The position numbers and the translations under genes are program-made. This document shows, piece after piece, positions 54,842 to 64,000 of a DNA stretch of 64,000 bases. This DNA is from Heterobasidion occidentale (Eukaryota; Basidiomycota; Agaricomycetes; Russulales; Bondarzewiaceae). The notes under the pieces were generated by a model. The model made no database searches and was not told the DNA's origin. It worked only from the letters and a program-made list of their open reading frames with translations. The stretch spans positions 1 to 64,000 of the forward strand of contig JBCAQO010000011.1 in the NCBI GenBank assembly GCA_039111635.1. The letters run 5' to 3'. Numbering within the stretch: position 1 is the first letter of the stretch; each line of letters opens with the position of its first letter.

Positions 54842-55568
54842 GGTGCGAGGATAGCGAGTAATTTATCGGGAAGCTAGTCTATGTCTCGAAAGATTTGAGC
54901 AAAGGACAAGTAACAGAGGATGTGCAACTCACTCGGTTCCAACTACTCTTTTATGCACCAGGTTAGCGCCTCCGTTGGCCTGCTGACCCTCAACCTCTGC
55001 ACGATGTCCTGCTTCTGGAACGACGTACGGTGGAGTATGATGAAACTAAGGACCGAGCACCACGAGGCGCGCATAGGTTGCTGCTGCGCTGGGGAATACC
55101 TCTGCTATCACTGTGGTCATATTTATATCCATGAACCAGTTGGTGCGCTCGGACTTCCGACTTATGTGATAGGTATTCTTCTATATAGCAACCCCTTGAA
55201 ACTCCTGAAATGTGAAGCACCAAAGCATTCTACATGTGCTGATCGTATCGGCACACCACTACAACAATAAGTATACAAAGTATGATAATCAAATCATGGC
55301 ACGCACCAAAATGAGGTATACCGAGGCATACTTTCAAGCCAAGATCATTAGGATTCAGGGTATGCAGCCCGAGTTGGCAAACCACGCTCCTGAGTCTATT
55401 ACAAGGAGTCTCTACCTCACAGATTGCAAGAGCCGATAGAGCTGAGAGGAAAGGGAGTAGAATATCTTGCCCAAGTCACAGTAGCGGTGAGAGATGTGAT
55501 GACCCTAACCTTGAATTCAGGTCTGGGCTATTGCACCTGGTGGCAACATTTTTCCAAGTCGCGACAAC
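54842..55568. other. Intergenic between small peptide and EFM7
   Basis: This is a divergent promoter region. A plus-strand frame from 54920 (116 codons) is Cys-rich but has no recognisable family and overlaps the upstream region of the peptide gene. Confidence 0.4.
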
Positions 55569-56752
55569 ATGTCCGACACCGAAGAAGAGCCTGGCCTCTC
55601 TCTTGATTCAATCTTCGTTGCAAGTCTTCTCGTTAACCCTCAAAATCTGACTACTCGACGACTCACCCACTTATCAGGAGCCTGAACGTTCTCCATCTCC
55701 TGAATCAACCGTCTCAACGTATACTCGCGACCATGCGCTGAACAAATCTGATTGGGAAACCATTGAGATCCGCTTGGTCGGAAGCCATCCGCTCTGGGGA
55801 CACTATCTGAAAGTTACACATATCACCTCCTTATCGTATCCGTCTCGATCCTGATTTTTCAAAGCAGATGGAACGCATCCCGCTCCTTCGCGTCCTACCT
55901 TGATCAGCATCCGGAGCTATATCGCGATCGTTGCGTTTTAGAGCTCGGTGCGGGTGGGGGACTTCCTGGAATCGTGGCTGTAAAGAATGGCGCCCGCAAA
56001 GTACGTCGGCGACTGAATTACTGAGGAAGTTCTCGTGGCTCCATTGACTTTACTATAGGTCGTGTTGACAGATTACCCCGATACTGCACTCATTGACAAC
56101 CTTGCTTACAATGTCGAGCGCAATATAGATTCGACAGCACGCTCGCACGCGGATGTCCAGGTGCGGCTTGACATCACCAACAACTTTGCATGGTCCGAGC
56201 TCTGAGACAAAGTGTAGGGGTATATATGGGGACATGCAGTTGCACCGCTGCTAAGCCCCCTTCAGGAAGCGTCGAAAATGCTCGCCTCTCAGCAAAAGTT
56301 TGACTTGATCATCATGTCCGATCTCGTCTTCAATCATTCACAGGTGCGCTGTTTCCATTCCTCCATGTTGACTGGTTTTCAAACCTATCACATCATAGCA
56401 TGATGCCCTTCTGAAGACCTGTGCTCTTGGCCTCTCGCCAACACCATCTCCACCGTCTGATGATGTGTCTCCCTGCCTCCTCGTGTTCTATACACACCAT
56501 CGTCCCCATCTTGCCGAGCGCGACCTGGACTTCTTCCGCAAGGCCCGCGACCAAGGGTGGACATGCGAGGAGATCATCACGGAGCGATTTCCTGTAAGCT
56601 TCGCACACATTATCTGAGGAAATATGTATACTAAATAATCTCGTCTATCTGTATCGATCCGGCAGCCGATGTTCCCTAATGATCCAGGAGACGAGGAGGT
56701 CAGAGCAACAGTGCATGGATGGAAGCTAACTCAACATACGCCTTCGACTTAA
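55569..56752 (+). CDS. EFM7: Protein N-terminal/lysine methyltransferase, EFM7-type
   Basis: The start MSDTEEEPGLSLDSIF is followed by IEIRLVGSHPLWGHYL, then WNASRSFASYLDQHPEL, VLELGAGGGLPGIVAVKNGA (SAM-binding motif I), VVLTDYPDTALIDNLAYNVE, GYIWGH, DLIIMSDLVFNHSQ, LLVFYTHHRPHLAERDLDFF, EIITERFPPMFPNDPGDEEV and VHGWKLTQ. These are typical of EFM7 (formerly NNT1), which in yeast methylates the N-terminus and neighbouring lysine of elongation factor eEF1A using S-adenosylmethionine. The order and length (about 260 residues) are complete. Introns are about 50-60 nt. The intron at 55809-55867 has a GA dinucleotide at its donor (CT|GAAAGT) where GTAAGT would be expected; only this join keeps the frame, and the acceptor is normal. 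Stop TAA is at 56750-56752. Confidence 0.85.
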
Positions 56753-57099
56753 TGATCGACACCACAGATCAAAGGATTGTTGCTTCTGTTCTTGATGTCT
56801 AGTAGCATTTGCCATCTACAGTAACGCTGTGCTTGAGATGGAAGTAAGATTGCGCTGGACTGAAGAGGAGCGCCGGGCCGACGTGGCCGCACTAGCCGAG
56901 CTGCCCGATGGTGTCTGGCGCAGAACAGTCAGCGCCTATGCATTTGCCAAGGGGTTGGCGTATTCTCATGTATATTTACAGTATGCGATGGGTCGTAACA
57001 AATCCGGATGCAATAGATAGCAACACACATTCCTCAGTATACAACCAAGAAAAAAAACCCGGGCAGATGACAAAAAACTCGAACCAGAAGGACGTTGCC

Positions 57100-59548
57100 T
57101 CACCGCCCTGCTTTTCGCATTGATGACCTGAGCTGACCGAGTGTCCTGCGCTCGAGCGCTTCCAGCGTCATCGCCTTGCCCATGTGCAACGCGAGTACGT
57201 CTATCTCGTCATCGGCTCTGCTGCGGCGCTCGGCAAGCGACTCGGCAAGCGCGCACACGTCTCTGCGAAACATATCTTTCCGCGCTGTCGTGTGCCGCGC
57301 GAGGTACTCGTCCAGTGGCAGGAATGAGTGGCGCTGTAGACCCTCGGCGACGCGCATTCGTGCGGCTGAGGGTAAGGTTGTTACACACGTAAGTATCGTA
57401 GCCAATGTAGAAGGAACGCCTACGTACTCAATTCGCTGTTCTTCATCACGACCCAGAGATGCTCGGGCGCTGGCCACAGGCCATCTGGATACTTTGTGTT
57501 GTGCTCCACGAGCATTGCAAGTGCACACCGTAGGATCTCCCTACAGTGTAACCCACCGCGCTCATCAACGCCGACACTGCCGAACGGCGAGAGACTGTCA
57601 ACGACGAACGTCCGATCTATCCTCGCGGCATATATGTCAGGGGCGCGCTTATAGAGTGAGAGGGAGGTCACCGCGCACCTGGTATAACCCATTCGACCAG
57701 CCAGGCACCACAGAGCATAGAATTGCTCGGAAGCAAAACCGTCGAGCGCCGCATGTTGTACGCCAACCACTGGTCTGCACGCTTTGTGTCCTGGCTGGTC
57801 TGGGCCCACTCAGGCGTAGACTTGTCTCGCCGCGTACGTATCTTAGCCCAGGCAAACGAGACAAAACGCCGATGGTTCGGCGACTTTGGTGGTTTCGTAA
57901 AAAGCTCACGACCAGGAAAGCGCTGATAGAGAATGGCAGCTTCGATGTCGGCAAATGTTTTCAATTCGGTTTGATGTTCCAGAACCTAGGAGCACGGGAA
58001 TATAAAAGGGGTAGTGTTGAGCGTTATTGACATAAAAGACGGGAAGTTAAACCGGGCACAGGATAAATTGGTTTACCTCGGGTACTGCTAGGCGCGAGAG
58101 AACATGTTCACGCCACATTTGCTCGCAGCACTCCAGAAGCGAAGGCAGTTCCTTTGCGTCATGGAGATCAGTGGGGGCCTCCCATGTCGCCATTTCCATG
58201 TCGCGTGTCCCCAGCCTGACTTGCAGAACATGAATGAATCCACATGTTGTCCTCAGACTTCGCGGCCCATGGCACGCACCTTGCATGTGAGAGACTGCAT
58301 GTTTTACGCCCGCCGCTAAACAGCTCTTTGCAGCGCCATTTTCCAATCACTCCGCGGGCGGAAGTTCCACCGCAATTCGTACACCTGTCCGCCCCAGGAT
58401 CAGTGAGACAAAGGAATGCCATGGAGCAGGACACTTACCGCCTGTACTTCTCTGAGCACGACAGACATATCATCTAAGAACTTGAGTGAGCTAGGGGGTC
58501 TGTTCAGGCCAAGCTCAAGAGTGATCACCTCTGCGGTAAACGAGATAGTAGTGCGTCCCCGTGCAACAAACCCACCATGGCCCTTGATGCGCGTGCACAC
58601 GTCACATGCCGCAGGCGCGTTAGTGTCCTCCATCTCGTTTGTTCGCTTGCGCGACACCCCGCTGACGATCCCTGGCTCACATCCAAGGCAACGATAGACC
58701 ATATCGTAAGCGGCTACGAGCTCCTCTTTGGACCCACGGAGTATCATCTTGGCCATGTGCAAGCCGCACTGGGTACATATCACGTCCTTTTCCTGGATCA
58801 CTTTTCCCAGTCGTTTGCGTACGCCCGCCTCAGTGCTTGCGGACTGCTGAGGCTGTGGCGACGAGCGATCGCTCTGCTCTTCATCTGCGATAGCAAGCTC
58901 TCGAGAGGCTGGTTGTGACGAACCTGCGCTGGGACTCGAACTGTTCGAGTGAGCGGGAAAGACACCTCTAGGATAAAAGCCGTTCAATACATCGTCTACG
59001 AGCGGGTCGAACCACATCTCCATGGATTCGTTGGTATTGGATAGGTTGGGTGTCATGGTGAATTGAGACATGAAGGGTCCCTGGGAGGCATCAAGAACAG
59101 CGCCGAGTTGCACGGGGTCTGGATGGGCGGCGAACGTGGGTGCAGTCCATCCATTGTCGCGCGATGTCGATACGGCCGCGGCTGAGTCAGTGTGCCTGGC
59201 TGGCGTGGATGTAGTGTTACTGAGCTGTGCAAGCGCGAGCTCGGCCTCCCGCTCTTTCCTCCGCTCTTCGCTCTCGCGGCGAGAGGCCTCAGCGATTCGA
59301 AGCTCAAGCTCTCTGATTCGACGCGTCTCTCGGAGGAGTTCGAGCTGGAGCGCCTGCTCCGCGAAAGGATCGACGTTGACGGGGGCTGTGAGGTCAAGTG
59401 GCGGCGGAGGGTTGGGCTGTCCAAGTGGTGCAGAGGGGAAAAGGGTATGCTGCGGGTTGTTATGGAGGTTATTATGCGAGAGCTGGGCATAAGATGAAGT
59501 GCCGGCTGACACGCTTTCGGCGTACAAACCGCTGGTGTAATGATCCAT
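57100..59548 (-). CDS. Basidiomycete protein with CxxC zinc-binding motifs
   Basis: The gene begins MDHYTSGLYAESVSAG at 59548 with a long low-complexity region, then a charged coiled coil (LRETRRIRELELRIAEASRR to about residue 105). A Ser/Pro-rich linker leads to VICTQCGLHMAKMILRG, DMVYRCLGCEPG and APAACDVCTRIKGHGG, three C-x-x-C pairs. After an intron comes RCTNCGGTSARGVIGKWRCK followed by ELFSGGRKTC, another Cys cluster. Later exons give MEMATWEAPTDLHDAKELP, FADIEAAILYQRFPGRELF and DGLWPAPEHLWVVM, and the stop is at 57100. The Cys pairs suggest zinc binding and perhaps nucleic-acid or protein contact. The combination recurs in Agaricomycetes without known function. The long coiled coil suggests dimerisation. 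The number of introns between 58400 and 57100 was not fixed exactly. Confidence 0.65.
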
Positions 59549-61936
59549 CGAGGCTCACGCTGCTGGAGGCACTGGGAGGTGTAATAAGTAGTCCAGGTTG
59601 CGAACTTGTTTTATCTGCGAAATGCAGAGAGCACAGCTTCAGCTTGTTCTCCGCAGCGAACATCGTTGACGCCCAAACCAGGGCTTAACCCGGATGGCGA
59701 TCACCGGCATCTTCCGGTGAACCACTTATGATCGACGTCTGGCATGGTTCTCGTGCCACTAGCAGTGCTTGTATTCTCAACGAGTCTAAAGGGATACTAA
59801 AGCGAGGGAGGATCGCGACTACAACTACACCAAAAGGCCAAGGCAATGCCCAGGTAATCCCCACATCACTCCGTGTGGGTCATTCATAACCAGGCACTTA
59901 TACTATCCGAACTTGTAGTGTCAAGGTTGACGAAGAGTAATGGAAGGGCATATGGTCGTCTGAGGAGTAACGTTAATGATGGGGGTGCTCCTAGAGGCTG
60001 GTGCAGAGAAACAGTACCGGAGGGACAGAGTAGCGACTTGCGAGCGCTCCACTATGTCCAGTATCCGCGGTGTGTTTCATCCTTCCACGAAAATAGCGGC
60101 CCGTAATCTCTAGGTGTAAGCGCATGTGTGCTACTTCTGCACCCAGGCAGGTGATCATGGCGCCAGTGTCCCGCCATCGTTTTCCGAGTTTCCGCACCAC
60201 GCCCTGTGCTGCGCCACGAGTTTTGGGCTTGAGACACTCACAATTGAGCTTGGTTGGCCATAAAGCCGATTTTACATGGTAAAGGGTGATCCGTCCAAAG
60301 GCCCCAGAAGATTTTCATCAAGCGGCGAAACATTCCGAAGAGCTCCATTGCAGCATTCAGTTTGGGTATGACCAAAGAGTGCGAGATCTTACAGCATGTT
60401 TATGGAGGTGTATGCACAGGAGAATGTACTTTTTCTGAGGTCACATGCCGTGTTCATAAACCTCATGTGGGGGCGACGACAGACTAAGAGCTTCGCTGCA
60501 ACGTCGACTGCCCCGTGTATAGTCTTGAAGACATCGATGAAAAACCTCTTCTGAAATAAATGCTCGTTAGCACATGGGTTAAATGAACTATGCTGTGCAC
60601 ACGGGATTTAGGCTCTATCTCACTGGCGTGAAGCAGTGCCTCCTCCTTTGGCCTTGGGTTTGAATAGCTCACCATAAGATTATTCAGTCTGGTAGACCGA
60701 GGGTAAGCAGATACCAATGTAATGGAAGCTCAGTATACTGGTGAAATTTTCGGATGTTCATGGGCAGAAGGATTTGGAGCTAATCACGACATAAGTTTCG
60801 TGTCCAGCGTAAGGATCCATGTACCTGCTTAGAAACACGGCCTTTGGAGCTTCCATGCTTAAAAAGCTTACGACAAGCTCAGCCTAGCCTCTCAAATGCA
60901 GGGTAACCAGAAAGAGAATCGAGGGGGCCACGTCAGCGGTCAGCAATCATCCTCGAGGCCCAAAGTCAGATGGCCTGGTTGCCGCTGAGCACTCGAAGAG
61001 TGGGCGAGCATGAAGTAGTGGATAATCACCTTTGCTATATCCTCTGGGTGTCTCTTTTCCTCGTTGATTGATCCATCATCCCGGAACTAGCAGTGTGAAC
61101 CCTAGGCGATGCACCTTCTCAGTGCAGCAGGAGTAAGTCCGTATGAGCGGAGAATGTTTGAAGACATAGCTTTCCATTCCGATGGACATCCGGCACAGTG
61201 CGTATTGTGCTCTTGCAGTGTGAGGGTGGCGAAAGCTGAGCGGCCAGCAGGCTATATGCTATTTTTAGATGAGCATTGCCGCCGGCCTCTTGAGTGCATG
61301 TAGGTGCATGTTTCCCTTTTGGGAACGGTTTCCATCATCACCCGTGATTGATGTTCGACTTGTCACAACATCATGCTGGCTGCGTTGAAATCCTCACTCG
61401 ATAATGAGGGACGCTCATCCGTCTGATGCATCTCGGAATTCCCATCTATGCCCAGCTCTAGAAGGCGCATCTAGTCTCATCCTTGTTCAACGCGTCCTTC
61501 CGCCTGGAGCTCTTCGGTTCGACCGCGTCAGGATGTTCATCTCAAAGAACGTCACGAATTTGCAGAAGGACGATGGCTCAGGAGTACAATTGTCCTTCTG
61601 GGATCCGGTTCGGCATCCCGGCGGCTGTCTTGGTCAAGCTCGTGGGTTATTGCCATAGTGGCCATCATCAGGGACACGCAGAAGGGACTGGAGTGGGTTA
61701 TGGATAGTGCACTCTCTATCGCGGCGCAAGCTGTTCTTTTTCACTGCCTGAGGGGGGTATTGATAATACAATAGGGTACGCCGAAGGTCGTCAAGAACGT
61801 GTCGTGGAAGTGTGCAAAGAGATTTGAGGATAGATGACGAGGGAAATGATCGTGGCACAATAAACCGCCGAGAATCAACCACCGCGCCCAATAGATTAGT
61901 AAGACCGAGGAAACAGGTATGAGCGTGATACGACCA
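59549..61936. other. Intergenic; no gene supported
   Basis: About 2.4 kb. Small frames at 61109-61303, 61404-61658 and 60484-60717 have no recognisable domain and no consistent splice signals. The left end is the promoter of the CxxC-protein gene. Confidence 0.45.
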
Positions 61937-63512
61937 TCACTCATATACCTTGACCCATGGAAACTCAAAGTAAGCGTTAGTGAAAGCGCTGGGATTGTTG
62001 TTTACATAGTCTGATGGGATTGTGATAAGTGCAGTATAGCGTAGTGTAAGGTACGGACAGCACTCACCAACGCATGTGCTCGGGCAACCCGAAGAAGCAT
62101 AAACGTTCCCTGCCCAGTCGCCACCTGGGAAGGCGTTCCAAATTTATCAGGCAGCTGAAGAGGATATAGCTACCGTCACTCACAGAAAGTGAGATTGATG
62201 ATGATGTTATTTGGCCCGAAGTGCGACGAGATGTCGCAACTCGTATTCGGGAAGTATGCGTCCGGTGTCCCCTTTGTGCGCGAATTAGCGCATATGGCCT
62301 AATTCAGAAAAGAGAATGGGCCGCGGTCCTCACCCAGTTGCCAGTATTTACAGAGCTTGCGCCGCTGGAGACGTCGCTGGGGACACTGCCATCGTTGCGT
62401 GCCCAGAACCACACCTTTATGAAGCTGTTTGTGCGCTCGATTGCGTACCTGCGAGCGGACCGTTGAACGCGAACTACTACACGCACAACGCCGAGGGCCA
62501 CGTACCAACCACCCCCATTTTTGTTGAAAGAAGGTCCATAACTGTTTGCATCGGTGATTTGCACACCGCACCCGGCGTTACTGTTGACGGCAACATTGCA
62601 GTCGTTCTGCAATGGATTGCTGCGGGTGCGGATATCAGCTTTCTCTGCTGAGAGACTCGGCGGCAGGGAGGCTTTCCGCCGAATGGGACGACGTACCCCG
62701 TTTCTGAGCGAGACGCTGGCATCGTGCATCCTGAAAAAGGATGGAAAGCGAGTTAAATTTGACTCCAGGGCACGAAAGCCGCGCATTTACCTGGGCTGGT
62801 GTGCAACGTGGAGGTGTTCGGCGATTCGTCGTTGACGCCTTCTACAATGTCGACTTCTCCCTGACGACATTCCACAAGTTAGCCGTACGGCATCGCCACA
62901 TTTGGCTTCATTTACCCCATTTGGCCAGTTGTCTCCAACCTCCCAAATGGCAGGCCAGGTGCTGCAGAAGTCATGAGATTCCTCGTATCGGGGAAACAAC
63001 TTCGGATAGGCTCAGTTGGGAAGGAAACGCTTACCCGCATCCCTCCGGCATGTGCTCTACATTAAATCTGAAGGTTCGCGATGGAAGATAAAAGTCAGCC
63101 CCACTCCGCATATGCGCGTCGAAGAAAGCTCACACAGCGACATGCGTGGTGTATTGCTTATTCGATTGAATTCTGAATGAGTTGCGCCCCGCCCCGCTTG
63201 AACTCAGAACAGTGGTATCGTCAGCGCGGAGGATGAAGTTGTTCCCTGATACAGTGGCTAGACCATCGCTCTGCGCAGTTGATTTGGAGACGTAGTTACT
63301 GCGCGAGCACAGTCTATGATCAGTAGATCTATTTGAGTGGACCAAAGACACTCACACACGGCCGTGTGTAGGATCCGCTATGGCTTCGAAGGAGAAATCG
63401 TTCAGGAAGGCGCTGCCCTGAAAATTGTCACTTAGAGAATACGATGCCGCAAGAGCGCGACCAGATAAAAGCAAAGAGACAACAATAGTCGAGACAGAGA
63501 TGAATCGCCGCA
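61937..63512 (-). CDS. GH16 endo-beta-1,3(4)-glucanase-like secreted enzyme
   Basis: The gene starts MRRFISVSTIVVSLLLSG at 63512 with a signal peptide ending near RALA-A. The mature part reads SYSLSDNFQGSAFLNDFSFE, SKSTAQSDGLATVSGNNFIL, HMPEGCGTWPAIWEVGDNWP and, across an intron at about 62912-62855, GGEVDIVEGVNDES. The last is the GH16 active site E-x-D-x-x-E with both catalytic glutamates present. Later exons give VNSNAGCGVQITDANSYGPS, GGGWYALERTNSFIKVWFW, GPNNIIINLTFCGDWAG and FTNAYFEFPWVKVYE before the stop at 61937-61939. This is the laminarinase-like subgroup common in basidiomycetes, which acts on beta-1,3- and mixed beta-glucans of fungal or other cell walls. About six introns are needed. 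All the main motifs are intact and the length (about 310-330 residues) is normal. Confidence 0.85.
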
Positions 63513-64000
63513 TATCGACAAGGAGGAAGAGATCAGAGGAAGGGAAAAGGGCGGAAAGCACTGAAAATACCAGAATGAGTCGAGGGTATATATACCGTAT
63601 TCAAAAGCTAGAATGAATTCTCGGATCGTTTAAAGAATCAAAGGCAGATGGTGCGACGGATGGTCATATTCTGCGGAGGGACCATGGGAACGACTTTGAG
63701 ATTTCTTCGGAATCATGACAGAAAAGGGAGAACGAGCTCAAAGTGCCAGGTGGCAGCAGCATCGATGTGTACGGACGCACTTCATGATCATCATCAAAAA
63801 AAACGAGGCGTCAGGCCCAAAGATGGAAGTCCGGTTACACACAAACGCCTCCGCCAGGTCAACTATCCCGGCGGATGCATGCATAAGAAATGGGGTATGT
63901 CCCGAGACAGCCGAATCAGTTGCAAGTATGCATGTGGGGCCAAGCTCCCGCTGGCATCTGGCGTATATCAGCTGCTTAAAATTTCCGGTGTCGTAAGCCA
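63513..64000. other. Promoter region of the GH16 gene; no further gene seen
   Basis: Apart from the TATA box listed below I see no feature. A plus-strand frame of 93 codons runs to the window edge without recognisable motifs. Confidence 0.4.
63587..63594 (-). promoter_or_regulatory. TATA box of the GH16 gene
   Basis: The sequence ggtatatatacc lies about 75 nt upstream of the minus-strand ATG at 63512, a good distance for a fungal core promoter. Confidence 0.6.

Overview
The window is nuclear DNA of a filamentous basidiomycete, most likely an Agaricomycete. Genes are broken by many 48-90 nt GT-AG introns. Several families are typical of mushroom-forming fungi: adenylate-forming reductases, a DUF6534 membrane protein, a seven-helix membrane protein, an expanded kinase-like family and a basidiomycete CxxC protein. 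There is no bacterial operon structure, and I found no rRNA, tRNA or CRISPR array.

Left third (1 to about 21.0 kb): repeat-rich and gene-poor. It holds two copies of a dispersed repeat of about 1.8-1.9 kb (449-2270 and 14799-16730). At four places a repeat ends in the same 3' sequence. Two near-perfect palindromes lie at 178-272 and 14744-14848. An array of decayed exon-like units spans about 0.85-8.75 kb on the minus strand, and a 60-bp-period satellite spans 18.8-20.8 kb. Embedded in this are a DUF3602 gene whose long first intron appears to hold a 794-bp inverted-repeat transposon, a broken C-terminal piece of the protein phosphatase 4 regulatory subunit 3 gene, and a ParB-like gene in an AT-rich island.

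Right two thirds (21.6-64 kb): an ordinary gene-rich arm. In order it holds a kinase-like protein (-), an FAD monooxygenase (+), adenylate-forming reductase 1 (+), succinate dehydrogenase anchor subunit SDH4 (+), a DUF6534 membrane protein (+), adenylate-forming reductase 2 (-), a secreted protein of unknown function (+), a TPR protein with an MLKL-like helical N-terminus (-), a phi-type glutathione transferase (-), a seven-helix membrane protein (+), a 49-residue secreted peptide (-), the EFM7 methyltransferase (+), a CxxC zinc-binding protein (-) and a GH16 glucanase (-).

The monooxygenase and the two paralogous reductases, which lie tail to tail around SDH4, could form a small secondary-metabolism neighbourhood; this is inference. 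Several genes carry lesions or odd splice signals: an apparent one-base frameshift in reductase 1, a GA instead of GT splice donor in EFM7, and a nonsense codon plus frameshift in the phosphatase-subunit fragment.
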